The notes beneath the pieces are model-generated. The model searched no databases, was not told the DNA's origin, and was given only the letters and a program-made list of their open reading frames with translations. Source: Pyrrhosoma nymphula (Eukaryota > Arthropoda > Insecta > Odonata > Coenagrionidae). From it: DNA of 64,000 nucleotides. Both the position numbers and the translations under genes were made by a program. The stretch covers positions 16,779,501 to 16,843,500 of the forward strand of contig OY754335.1 of NCBI GenBank assembly GCA_963573305.1. Reading direction: 5' to 3'. Shown here one piece after another: positions 22,764 to 33,600 of the stretch. How positions within the stretch are numbered: position 1 is the first letter of the stretch; each line of letters begins with the position of its first letter.

Positions 22764-23157
22764 CTCTCTACCACAAAACTAAACCTTTTAATAGTTTCAT
22801 GAACAATAATATTATTTATCTAAATAGCCTGCGCTAAAAAAAATTACAATCAAAGATTCGGGTTAGAGGAAAAAATGGATGACATTAGTTTTCGGTATTT
22901 AATTAGCATTTAATTATTCTCGCATTTTTAAAATATTTTATTGGCAAGGTAATCGCCATGTTCTCATGAATGAATTTTGAACTCAATGGTCCCTCTACTA
23001 TTCGCGAAGCATTTCAGTTATGTCACGAGGATGTTATTCCTGCTTCCCAATCTTTCCGCAAACTAAATACCTAAATAACTCCCGCGTAAGTATTTCAATT
23101 TTGGTTGAACCTCCTTGGTCTCCTTTGATGACCCATTGTGATAATGAATGGAAATTG
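22764..23157. other. No gene seen
   Basis: AT-rich sequence between the MITE and the copia-like relic. Confidence 0.4.
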
Positions 23158-23397
23158 AATTCTTAAAAACAGACCGTTTTATTCCCACGTCCATTGCAGA
23201 AACGATAGCTCTTGTGCATTTGAATCCTTCGGCTTCAATTTTGCAGCAGCGTTATCTCCCGCTGGTTGCTTTTCTCCCGTTGTAATATCGTATAAATATT
23301 TAGATGTTAAAACAAACTTCATTTGAAACTTCAATACGTTCGTGTTTCCTCTGTTAAACCTTGTTATACTAATCTCCATTTGGGATGCTTTCCTCAA
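23158..23397 (-). pseudogene. Ty1/copia gag-like relic, copy A
   Basis: The minus frame reads ...RFNRGNTNVLKFQMKFVLTS, then KYLYDITTGEKQPA, then AAAKLKPKDSNAQELSF. This follows the copia Gag N-terminal pattern (F-x-G-x-N-x-x-x-W-K-F-x-M, tryptophan replaced by leucine; then L-Y-x-I-x-T-G-E; then a lysine-rich KDxxAQ block). About 70 residues remain. The DNA at 23158-23265 is repeated in diverged form at 23470-23580. No LTRs, protease or integrase are seen nearby. Confidence 0.6.
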
Positions 23398-23469
23398 ATT
23401 AACAAATAGAATCTATCAATCAACGGTTTCGTAAACATTTGAGTCCGAAAACTAGTAATGAAAGGGTGC

Positions 23470-23600
23470 TGAATTCTTAAGAATAGACTATTTTGTTTCC
23501 GCGTCCACTAAAACAACGACAGCTTCTTGCGTCGCTGCATCCTTCAGCTTCCAGTTTTGCAGCAGCCTCACATTGACCTGGGAAACTTTCGATATAAGAT
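23470..23600 (-). pseudogene. Ty1/copia gag-like relic, copy B (partial)
   Basis: Diverged repeat of 23158-23265. The minus frame has NWKLKDAATQEAVVVLVDAE, matching the copia block W-x-x-K-D-x-x-A-Q. Both copies share an adjoining GAATTCTTAA flank. The expected upstream gag part is absent; a TTGC-rich MITE starts about 40 bp further on. Confidence 0.5.
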
Positions 23601-23642
23601 TTTTCAAAACGTAGTAAATTACAATGCAATGCCAAGACCAAC

Positions 23643-24028
23643 CCACATAGCGAGCAAGGTTGCCGTAATATTGCACAATTTTTGCATAGAGCTGGTCAAG
23701 ATTGCCAATCTTGCTGCAAGCCTGCTATAACCATGCCAAAGTTGGCTATTTCTGTGTATGCTCAGTGCAACATTGCTCTCATCTAGTGGGGAGGGTGATA
23801 ATCTTGTCAATCTTGATGCAATTTTCCAGAAAAGCTCAATCTTTTCATGACAAGGTGCTGCAGGAGTCCTGCAACTTGTTGTGGAGCCTTGCAGGAATCT
23901 AGATAAAGGTGCCATGGCAGTTTTCCAGCAATCTTGCAGAAAAATTGAATCTCGCTATTGCAACAGGCTTTCAATCATGCTCTAACTGGCTTGCAACAAG
24001 GTTGCTGCAAGCTTGCGTTGCTATGTGG
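23643..24028. mobile_element. MITE family 2, TTGC/GCAA-rich element with TIRs
   Basis: A 386-bp unit bounded by CCACATAGC (left) and GCTATGTGG (right). The interior is packed with GCAAG, CTTGC and TTGCAG words in both orientations, giving many overlapping inverted repeats. No coding capacity. Composition is unlike the flanks. Class unknown; no target duplication could be fixed. Confidence 0.6.
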
Positions 24029-24400
24029 AAAGGGGCTAATTCTAGTACTATTTGAACAGGAATATGTGAAAAGAACATTACCAGGATATATGAGAGCTAT
24101 GATGGAATAGGAGGAAATGGGGGGCTGTAGGGTTCCTCTCTTCGAATAACAAACTGATGATAATGCGATAAATACTAGCTTTTAATCAATTCTGAAATGA
24201 TGAATTTATACAGAAGTCCATATGCTTTAACACTTCCCTGATTGCAACATTTAGGGTGGTGAGTGCGTGTAGAAAGGTGTAGAACGTGTCGCGGGAATCA
24301 ACGCCCATTACTTCAATTCATGAATAAAATACACACGTACTGCGTTAAGATCAATCATCTTTCGTTTGTCAGGGACCACTTAGGGAGTAAAAGCGAGGGG
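24029..24400. other. No gene seen
   Basis: AT-rich sequence with no recognisable feature. Confidence 0.4.
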
Positions 24401-24911
24401 TAGATAGGGTGCAGGCGAGGGTGTGTAAAAGGCAAGGAGAGGAAAAACGGGTCAGAAAGTCTTCCTTCGACCTCCTCGTTCTTCCCACCACCCAGTCTCT
24501 CTCCCATTGTGGGATTATATGGTGGGAAGTACGGGCCGTGGGAAGGAACTTTGTCAGCCCTCCTTTTTTGTTTATTCTGGGCAATTTGCGCCGCATGAAT
24601 TAACCAGAAAGGGAAAAGGGATAGACTTGGAAGGCAGGAATACCCTCGGAGGAGAGGGTGGGGGTACGGAGAAAGTGGTGGTGCTCCGTTGCTAAGTTAA
24701 GGGTCGGAGGGCGGCGGTCGGGAGGAAGGGTATGAGTTTGGCGCGAAGTGCCGAGGGAGGGAAAGTGTTTGGGAGTCGAGAGGGAGGCGAAGGCGAGGGG
24801 CTTATATAAAAATCGTTGCCCGTTCTTTTATAGTCTTCCGAGGAGCCGTTAGAAATTTTCAGGGGGCGAAATAAAAGGGAATATAGAGCCAGACCGGCAG
24901 AACACCCGAGA
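24401..24911 (+). promoter_or_regulatory. Purine-rich block ending in a TATA-type core promoter candidate
   Basis: A G/A-rich stretch of about 400 bp leads to TATATAAAA at 24803-24811. A start site would be expected near 24832-24836 (TAGTCTTCCG). The next 80 bp are moderately GC-rich and could be a 5' leader. No convincing reading frame with ATG follows within a few hundred bases, so any gene would need a splice not visible here. This is inference from composition and one motif. Confidence 0.35.
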
Positions 24912-25299
24912 GTGATCGAATTGGTGTTGTGCTACGTGTACTGTCTTAGGCCTTCGGATTTCGGGGTCCAGAATTTAGTTACTACACTCATGCAAATCCG
25001 GAAAAGTATGGTGAAAAAGAAAAATGTAATAATAATAGCACTTTATTTCACTCAAAGAAATGCATATGCATTCACATATGGAAAGAGGGAAATTAGGCCC
25101 CCCAGAAAAAATGAATTCTTATTTTGTGGTTGCCATTCCTTGATGGGTGGGTTGTGCAACATCTTATTTTAATAATAATAATAACAACATTTTCTGGATT
25201 TTCATAACAAAAATTGTGGTCTTATATTCAGAGATACTTATATAATATTATAATTGAGTATTTGTGAATATTAATTTATCAATTACATATAGTGATTGT
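24912..25299. other. No gene seen
   Basis: An 86-codon plus frame at 24912-25172 begins with GTG and shows no motif. AT-rich thereafter. Confidence 0.35.
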
Positions 25300-25382
25300 G
25301 AGTCGGGTAAATACCCAGTGGGTAGGTATTTACAAATGGGTATTTACCCATGGCCTGGGTAAATACCCAAAATGAGGGTATT
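25300..25382. repeat. Cluster of GGGTATTTACCC-type palindromic words
   Basis: Five GGTATTT or AAATACC-containing words lie within 80 bp, in alternating orientation. The best pair is TGGGTATTTACCCA (25337-25350) and TGGGTAAATACCCA (25356-25369), perfect 14-bp arms with a 5-bp spacer. It lies about 560 bp upstream of a piggyBac relic and may be a transposon subterminal region. Confidence 0.75.
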
Positions 25383-25943
25383 TATGATTTAGTGAGCTTT
25401 ACCACTTAGGAGTTTTTAATCTTAAGATTAAGATGATATATTGATCACCAAAGGACATAATAATTATTCTCATGATAAGTATGACTTTGGGAGAGTATTC
25501 ATTTACATGGTACTTTGGATTTCCCTGCAACGGTTTCCCATCATCTGAGAGATGACTTTTACCTACGATGTCATGCCATTTAACTAACGCTTGAGCTGGG
25601 GGAGAGCGACTAATGCTATCTTTCAGCCCTTCCATCTTCTAACCGACAATGTATTCAATGATGTTTTGTGTTATAAAGTTACGTTATAAGAATCTCTTAG
25701 ATTACTCATGACTAACGGCATTATTCTTCGTAATCACCCTCCAGATAACTCGCGACCTCTGGTGTTTTCGAGTTTGTACTTCTTGAAACCTATTATCCTA
25801 AAACCAAATATGTTAAACGGAAGTTTTGAAATTTGTTCTTCACATACTATGCCGTCTTCTTCAGTGCCTAAACCACCTTATATATAATTCACTTGGACTC
25901 TGAATGTGATCTGAGAAGGGTACTGCATATGCTACTGTCCAAT
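25383..25943. other. No gene seen
   Basis: Possibly the 5' part of the piggyBac-like element. No TTAA-flanked terminus could be fixed. Confidence 0.35.
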
Positions 25944-26520
25944 ATGAGTGATGAGCCTTATGAAGAAGATAGTGACACGAGCTGATGAGAGAGAGCCGTC
26001 AGAGGGGAAGATTTGGACACAGAACAAAGTAATGAAGACCTCCGTGATGTGGACATTCGCAGTGATCCTCAGTTTCATTTCGGTCGTGAGAAAAATTGTG
26101 ATATAACAAAGTGGAGTCGTGCATCAATCCTAATTTTCAGCAGAAAAACACCGGGCCAAAATTAGATTACTTGACTGTCTGGTGTCATTGGGGAAGCAAA
26201 AAATGTCACAACACCATTTGCGGCTTGGGAACGTTTTATTATAGAAGAAATGGTCAAAAACACAGTGAATCATAAACTCATGAAGTCTATCCATGAAAAA
26301 ATTCACCGGAGATCCTGACGCAAGAAACACAGATGCTACTGAAGTTAGGGCTTTGTTTAGAGTGATACATCGAGTAGGTGTATACCATGCTAATATATTT
26401 AAATATAGATGAAATGAGGAGAGCGAAGCATCGTGATAGAGAAATTTCATCTTGTGATGAGCAAGAGAAGATTCCTGTTTCTACTAAGATACCTGATATT
26501 TGACGTCAAGGAAAACCGTT
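25944..26520 (+). pseudogene. piggyBac-family transposase N-terminal relic
   Basis: Acidic start MSDEPYEEDSD, then two stops. Later DIRSDPQFHFG and KWSRAS, then TPGQN...LSGVIGEAKNVTTPFAAW and FIIEEMVKNTVNHK, and after a frameshift ARNTDATEVRALFRVIHRVG followed by VYHANIF and, after another shift, FLFLLRYLIFDVKENR. This order matches the piggyBac (DDE_Tnp_1_7) N-terminal region: KW, the T-P-x-x-x-W-x-x-F block, the LLYLAGVYHAN-like block and RFLFLLRxLRFDD. The catalytic aspartates and the C-terminal cysteine-rich domain lie beyond the break and are absent. Confidence 0.85.
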
Positions 26521-27553
26521 TATAGCAGCACTAATTACACATAGCAAGCATAAGGAAAAACTACAAATATATACATGCATTATAATATTCGTGCATTGAA
26601 TCGAACAATTGTTTTGAGGAGATTTTCAACGTTCTTATTTTAGAACAGCCAAGCTTTCAATTTTTAAAAAGTGACTTCATGGCTAATAGATGATGTAGCA
26701 TTTGTTATTTTAAAATAAATTGTTGGAGCAATTTGGCCATAGAAATGCTTAAAGGCTTCATTATTAGTTTTAGGAATAGTGTTGCAGTGAGTAGTTCTTC
26801 ATTTATTTCCATTAATGATCTAAGGAAAATGCCGAGCTTCATAGGAAAAGCAAGGAATAAATGTAACCTAAAAATTAATGTAAAGAATTAACTGTTTAAC
26901 TTGTAACATTATGGAATCTTTTCACGTTGATAACGAAAAATAATTTAGTATATGTACATAAAATGTTTAATTCACGACCTATATATCGTTTTAGTACAAT
27001 TTCATCAGTTAATTGTTGTTAATATTGTTAAGAAAACCAGAATTTCGATTTCTGCAAGAAATATAGAATTAAAGGTACCATAAGACTTGGGCAACAAAAC
27101 CTGGGACAAGTTACCTGGGGAAATTGAATTTTACTACACATGGGAAGTAGAAACAGCAGATATGGAGGAAATAATAAAGATGTGCATTGTGCATGTGTGA
27201 GAAAAATTAATTAGGCAAAGAAGGTATTTTGTCAGAAGAAGTGGACAATCAACCAGCTACACAAGATTAAGATAAATTAGGAAAATTCATTAACACATAC
27301 ATGTATGTGAAGTATGCTCTTCTATTGAAGCGAGGCTTGAAGGAGTCTTACTCCGAAAGCATTAATGTAAGGAGAATTATTATGGGATACACTAAAGATA
27401 CGTTATGTTTGGAAAATAATAAGAGAATATAACGCTTAGCTGATAGGTAAGTGGAGTAGACAACTGCAGCAATTTATTCTCCGAATTGATGTGGCTTCTA
27501 TAAAATCTGAAGATTCCTGCGAAATTGAGTGGAATTTTTACCGTGGAAGAAGC
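26521..27553. other. No gene seen
   Basis: AT-rich DNA after the piggyBac break; no feature recognised. Confidence 0.4.
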
Positions 27554-27718
27554 AAACCGTGCAATTTTCTTAAAAAATTTAATTTACTTTCGACCCGGGT
27601 TTTAACGCTTGCACATAATCTTCAGGTGATGTGTAAGCACCCACCTAAAGATGATGTGTAAGCATTGAAATCCGGGTCAAAATTTAATTTTATCTTTTAT
27701 AGAAAATGGCACGATTTA
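27554..27718. repeat. 165-bp inverted repeat with CGACCCGGGTTT termini (Penelope-type end)
   Basis: Arms of about 75 bp diverge by a few bases and meet around 27636. Each contains GACCCGG, AACGCTT/AATGCTT and ATCTTCAGGTG/ATCTTTAGGTG. The GACCCGGGTTTCAA...CTTCAGGTG string is often seen at ends of arthropod Penelope-like elements, and a Penelope C-terminus lies about 0.9 kb downstream. No coding. Confidence 0.75.
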
Positions 27719-28539
27719 TTTCTTCATGATTGCTTCTATTGATGAGTAAGGAGATGAATACGAAGGAAAAGAGTTATGAAAAGATGGAGTTGAGTTACAG
27801 AAGTGAGAGGTGCTTGTAAGACAAGACCTAAAATGAAGCTTCTGTGCGCTACTATTCTATTGCATATACTATGAACATTAAGGATGGATATGTATGTAAT
27901 TATGTGTCAGAGAACAATTTATGTTTTATTCAATTGCTCTTTGATCTTCTTCCATTAGTTATAATTAGTATGGAGAGAGTCAACAATAGCAACAAACCAA
28001 TGTTGGTAACAGGATAAGCAGGAAAATACAGTGGAAGTGTCGGTTACTCTTGCGTGATAAATGTTAAACGGGGAACCTAAAACACCAATGTCCAATTGCT
28101 TCGAGAAAAACCTTCATGGTACTAGATTAAATCTATTTAAAGATACTGCTGAAGAATGAGAACATATTCACGAGGTATTAGGAGTAATAATTTACTAAAT
28201 GCCAGAGGATGACTTTAGGAGATTGCCAGGTATGAGGGAAAAAACTGTCCCTCCTCAGCTATTAATTTAAAGAAATAATGCCTTCGGATAGAAGGGTCTT
28301 AAAACAATCCACTATTATTTCCGTGAAGGCTTCCGTGAAGTCTTAGACTTGAAGAGACTTGGTTTTCGGGTCTTCTTCCGCGTCCATCCATATTCTCTGG
28401 ACAATATGTCGCCGGTGTTCCCGCTGGCTTCTTATTGGAGTATGAAGTCCACTGAAGTGTCGATGCAGTGTTTCTTCCGTATTTTTTCTCCTCCGTTTGA
28501 GCGCCTGTGGGCAGAGGTATGTCCTGATTGCTCCATTCC
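27719..28539. other. No gene seen; possible Penelope 3' region
   Basis: 28349-28539 is GC-richer and may be 3' untranslated sequence of the minus-strand Penelope relic. The rest is AT-rich without features. Confidence 0.4.
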
Positions 28540-28847
28540 GCTGAAGACTCGTTTCAACGCGTAAACGAGAGTATAGCCATCTTCTCGGTTGAAGTTATTG
28601 GGCGTTTTCGTTACTTCAATCGCTTCCCATATGATTCAAGGGAAGTATCAGGCTTATTTTGTCAATAATTTGGCATTTCTCACGACAATGTTGCGTGTGT
28701 GCTCCTTCCACTGATGCTCGGCGACCGCCGACTGGCGGAGGTGTCGATTTTTCACGGCCCTCCTATGCTCATGAAGGAATATCACGGGTAGATACGAAAA
28801 TAACAAGTAGGCTTGGTGTTGCAGTTCTTACATTTCCTTCGAATGGG
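28540..28847 (-). pseudogene. Penelope-like element, C-terminal relic (second copy)
   Basis: The minus frame gives HEHRRAVKNRHLRQSAVAEH (28770 downwards), WKEHTRNIVVRNAKLL, and after two stops WEAIEVTKTPNNFNREDGY (near 28640-28573). This is the distal part of the Penelope GIY-YIG domain and the tail (R-x-x-E-H-x-R; K/Q-S-A-V-A-E-H; E-A-I-E-I; N-F-N-R-E-D-G). It belongs to a different subfamily from the 2836-3432 copy, whose tail reads NSDSGPIP. The GIY and YIG strands themselves are not found; the sequence is cut by the palindrome at 28848-28963. Confidence 0.8.
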
Positions 28848-28963
28848 AAGAGGGAGAAAAGGACAATTTTCACAAATACCAGTGAAATTTATTGAAACTC
28901 GACCCGGGTCGAGTTTCAATAAATTTCACTGGTATTTGTAAAAGTTGTCTTTTTCTCCCTCTT
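28848..28963. repeat. 116-bp palindrome centred on CCCGGG
   Basis: The central 68 bp (28872-28939) are a perfect palindrome around GACCCGGGTC with no spacer, and the arms continue with mismatches to AGGGAGAAAA / TTTTCTCCCT. Each arm carries GAGTTTCAATAAATTTCACT. It sits next to the Penelope relic and resembles two element ends joined head to head. Confidence 0.95.
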
Positions 28964-30577
28964 ATCATGGAATACCACCAAGTAAACCTTGAAAATGTAA
29001 TTACTCTTCGAATGGGAAGATTTTTCAGTCCCCTGCCGACACTTGATTAATTTATTCAAACTAACTTACTTCACTTTTTGACTCTAAAATCTAGTGCGAA
29101 TTGGTATGATAATTCCCTAAAGAGCACTGAGTTTTTAAAGATTCTTTTGAAGATCTCAGTAAAATACGGTCACGGAAATGTTTTATAATTTTCTCACATA
29201 CAAGTGGTTTGCTGCAGTGGATTTCTACTTGCTGTCTTGAAGTATTTTTGCTGCCGGAAAGCACTCTAGCTCGAATTCTTTAGCCATTAAATTTAATTGA
29301 AGATCCCTCAGCGTCTATTGATTAGCATTCGCCGGGGCTCAGGTCTTACGCTTATAAGTGGAAAGCCTTATTCCTATTGCGTAGTAAATAAATGATCCAT
29401 TTTGAAGGGCCTTATTTCTATTAAAATGTTAATACAGACTAGCTAAAAGAGTATTTCATTGTAGAAGGTAGAAATATGTGGTGTGGTTTATGGTTTTATT
29501 TGTTTCAAACAATGACCGATGTTCATTGTAGGCTCAGAGTTAACTTCAACCCTTCAAAATCCCGTCGTTAACCCTTCAAAATATGTAGCGGATTTATTCG
29601 TAACAGAGAATTATCGCGGTAGGTTATGGTTTCATGTGTGTGTTCACTCGTTGAAGAATAAGGCGATAAATTTTCCAAAAAGTACGTAATGATTTATTGT
29701 GCCATTTTGAAGTTAATGACAGCACGAAATTGCTTGCTTTCAGGACTTTTTCCCGGCATTTTTTCCCACTCACGACACGAGATCGAATGCTGATAAAATA
29801 AATATGAAGCATGCAGGTAATGGCCCATTTAATTATTCCTTCACACTCTCTTCGGAAATTTAATTGACCTCTCTTCCATGCTGTGACGTAGTCACGCAAG
29901 GTACTCGTCACGCTCCGACAGCTATGTCCCTTCACAAAATTTGTCACCCTCCGGACACAACCTACACGTTTCCCAAAAGTCATTCCCGTGTCTGTCCCAT
30001 TAGTGAATGATGACGTCTTCTTTCATAAGATATTTTTCTCAGAGAATTTTTTATTCATTCAGAGGGTAAAGGACAGAGTAAAGGGTCTTTAAATTCAGTT
30101 CTGCGTTCAATTTTTCCATCACTATTTGAGTTTTTTCTGTTTATTTTTAACTAAAACAAGAACTAACTGCGTGCACTGCTGTTGAAAAATATTATTTGTT
30201 AAGACATGAATTAGAAGTATTTTATAGGTATCACTGCGTGCTCGCTATTGCCTTTACGCTGTTGCCTATCGCTATTTCCTTTTCTTTTTGATTCTCACAA
30301 AAACACGATACACATCGGTACAAATGACCGAAGTTGTTGTCGCGCTAAAAATCCAAAGCGTACCTACCTACCAAAAAACATTAGATGCATACAGTAACGT
30401 TCAACTTGAAGCAATTCATTTGTTAGTTTTATGCTAGGATTGGGAAGTAACTAGTAACGAGGTAATACAAAAACTTCAAGTGAGGAAATATTGATTTTGG
30501 TGTCAAGCTAAGCCTTTTATTAAATGACCCGATTATTGATGTTTAACTATGATAGGTATTTTTTGATAAAAAATACT
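28964..30577. other. No gene seen
   Basis: AT-rich. A 119-codon minus frame at 29624-29983 shows no recognisable motif. Confidence 0.4.
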
Positions 30578-30650
30578 GGCCCGTGGGGGGATCGAACCCG
30601 CGACCTTCGCGTTATTAGCACGACGCTCTAACCAACTGAGCTAACGGGCC
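30578..30650 (-). tRNA. tRNA-Ile (anticodon AAT)
   Basis: 73 bp on the minus strand. Acceptor stem GGCCCGT/ACGGGCC is fully paired; the D-arm has AGCTCAGTTGGTTAGAGC (A box); the anticodon arm reads CGTGCTAATAACGCG with AAT; the T-arm is GCGGGTTCGATCCCCCC (B box GGTTCGATCC). A T6 run lies just after the 3' end, a Pol III terminator. No intron. One T-stem position is C-C where a G-C pair is usual, so the gene may be slightly degraded. CCA is not encoded, as expected for a nuclear gene. No other tRNA gene is near. Confidence 0.95.
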
Positions 30651-33600
30651 CAATGAATGAATTGAGTGAGGAATCTGTCAATGACAATGGTGTGTAGAAG
30701 ATCCCTTGCCCAAATTCTTGCCTTTCAATGTGTTCGCGTTGATTCAATTAGGTCCACATTTGGAGTGAAATGTTTAGCTGGCAGGTATAAATACTCATGT
30801 GGGGAAATATAGATTCTGATGTATGGTCTCATTGACATTAAACCTATGCCAGGGTTCCGGTACATTAATTAATGGTCCATGTGGGGATCAAACCTGCATG
30901 GCGGGATCCGAGTTCACCGCAGTGACATGATACTATGCGTTTGCATAAAAACCCATTTCTTAATTTTTTATAATACAGAACGCAACGAAACCGACATCGT
31001 TAGTCGTGCAATGATGTATATTGATATCTGATTTTGCGACGCAAGGTATCGTGATATCGACGCAAGGTGAAGTGAAATGCCAGGGGTATCGTTATGTCTT
31101 CCCGTCTCGGCGGTTGGAGTACGGAAGGTTCTCTCAGATTTTTCAAGAGTGTTAATTGTGGTATTGACTAGCAAAGCGAACTCATAATTTTTGTAACCAA
31201 TTAGAAGACGATACGAAAGAAAATATACTTAATTGAGATAATGTTTGCTACCGTACCACTACCTGGAGACCGTAATAAAAAAATAAGAAAGAAATTAATT
31301 TGAGAACGTCATTAAATAGAGTTATTTGTGATGTGTCGAAATAAAATTAAGTCAAAGGGAAGAATAATCATATAGAGAATATAAATAAAAAGTGAAAGGC
31401 TGAAGAGTTACTTTATAGCATGGTTTTTCCTGAAAACATGTGAATTATCATGCCAACTTACTTTCTATTTGAAAACGATATAAGTGACATCTAATTACAA
31501 CTAATGGAAGCGATCGGCATTTATAGTTAATCCAATCCTGAGTTTTTGATGGATATTACCCAGGGCTATCTGTCTTATTGTAAGTCTCTGCCCATTATCT
31601 TAATTAGCAATCATAAATTGCTTTAAATTGAAAAAAAGAAGAATCAAATGACGTTTCCTTGGGGGACTCGCTTTCTAAAGAAAGAATTTCTATGCTCAAC
31701 TGAAATCTGGCGTTGGGTTTTTTGACCGATTGAACGTTTGAATCTTCGATAAAAGTGGTTGCTACTTGCCTTTACCATCCTACATTGAATCCTCAGTTTT
31801 CATCGAAATATTTTCCAAAGATAATGGACTATAGCATTTTATATACACTTCATCCTCCTGGGTAACCTTTAAAAATCAAACAAATAATCCCTGAAATTCA
31901 GAATTATTCATACTATGAGCGTTTCTCAAATATTAGTGAAAGTTTGTATATTGCTTCATTGAGAGACTTTAAAGAGTTAGCCGGAAATTATGAAATGTGT
32001 CCTAAATTCTTACCCGCGGGAAATTTCTAAAAAATAGTTGATACATCAATTCCAATTCGAACATTTTCCCAGAAACAATAGAATCGCCCTCTTTATGATA
32101 AACTTAACCTCACTGGTTGATCTTTTGTTTCAAATAAGTGATATCCGAAGTGCAGCACTTGTCAACAAGATGAGCGATTTTGAAATATTTGTCAATATTC
32201 ATTCACATTCGTGATGAACACTTATTAAATTTTAAAAATATTCACACTTATTTCATGGACCAACCAATGTTTCAGCACACTACTGCCGTTATCAATGTTT
32301 CATGACATTAATCTGTTGAAACCTTAGTCGGTTAATTAAATAAGAGTGAAAATAGTAAAAATCGAATAATTGTTCATCATTAACGTTGGAAATTTTAACT
32401 TAGTGACATCCCAAGTTACCCCTTATAAGATTTGTGCACAGATCGTCTGGAATTAAGTATAGTGTGGGGTAAATAGGAGAAAATATTCTGGAAAACACTT
32501 TATGACTTGCTCTATCTCAACGGCAGAAGTAGTATCGGGCATTGGCATAAGCAGAAACCAGTGGGGTCACTCACACCCCTTGCCCATTCTCCACTGCTGA
32601 GGATTCCTCCCCTTGAGCAAATCAGTGGCTTTGGCTCTGGCAGGAATGGGAAGCTGCGATACACGCATACTCGAGCTATGTTTGCCGACACCGGCTGCAA
32701 TCCCTGACTACATCGCCCTCTTTCGTTTTATTCAGACCGCCGACACATGGAGTGGACTGGGTGAAAAAAAAACAGTAGGACTTAAAAGACATGTTAAACA
32801 GTCGGACAGGAAGTAGAGGGCATGAAAGAGCTAGCTAAATGTGCTCAGCGACTGAAAGAGGATTTGGCGTAAAGACGGAAGTGAAGAACAGAGAACCGTT
32901 ATTTAGGTGGGAGTACTGTTCTGAGTCGGAAGAAGGGAAATTAGAGAACGTCGAATTAAACTAATGCCTGGTTACCATTATTAAAATGTCCGTGGCGGTA
33001 AGACCTTGAGCGGATTATTCTGCTGCACTGGAAAACATTTCGTAGTGAGAGAACAAAAGTATTATTCATTAAGACAAAAAAACTGAATTTGCCCACCTAG
33101 GCGCGTAGATAAACCGGCTATGTTCTGAAGAATGTTTTTGGTAACATTTTCTTATTAAAGTGACGAATATCGGATATTCAACTTAGTTATGATTAAGTAT
33201 TAAAATCACGTCTCTGCGTTTATGTTAACTGTCACTTACTTATGATCAATTATTAAAAACACATTTCTTCGTTTACGTCAGTAGTCCAAGATAAAATGTA
33301 TAAAATTAAATGTTTCATGATGTAGGTGATCGCCAATATATTAGTCCCATATGGTGCATCTAAAATGATAACATGTGGCTACAAATACTTCCCTCGACAA
33401 CTTGAATTTTATCTTGAGGGATATTGAATTTTCCAATATTTTCAAAAGCTTTATCATGAAATAAATCGCTATTTTCAAGCCAGACCGTAGTATAACGCGA
33501 GTATATTTACATTTTAAGGAATCACTTTGAAGAAATAACGTCTTTAAACAAAATATTCTCTTTTCCATGATAAGATATATGCCAATTATTCAGATGCAGC

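Noticed and set aside
27554..27718. Hammerhead ribozyme in the Penelope-type inverted repeat
   Set aside because: Hammerheads are known in Penelope-like terminal repeats, but the CTGATGA core is not present here; only CTTCAG/CTGAAG-type words and a GAAA are seen.
29624..29983. 119-codon minus frame as a gene
   Set aside because: No motif, basic random-looking composition and no conserved neighbour; probably chance.
30867..30925. tRNA-like sequence near the tRNA-Ile gene
   Set aside because: Only a T-arm-like stretch (GTTTGATCCCC on the minus strand) is present; no D-arm, anticodon arm or acceptor pairing can be made.
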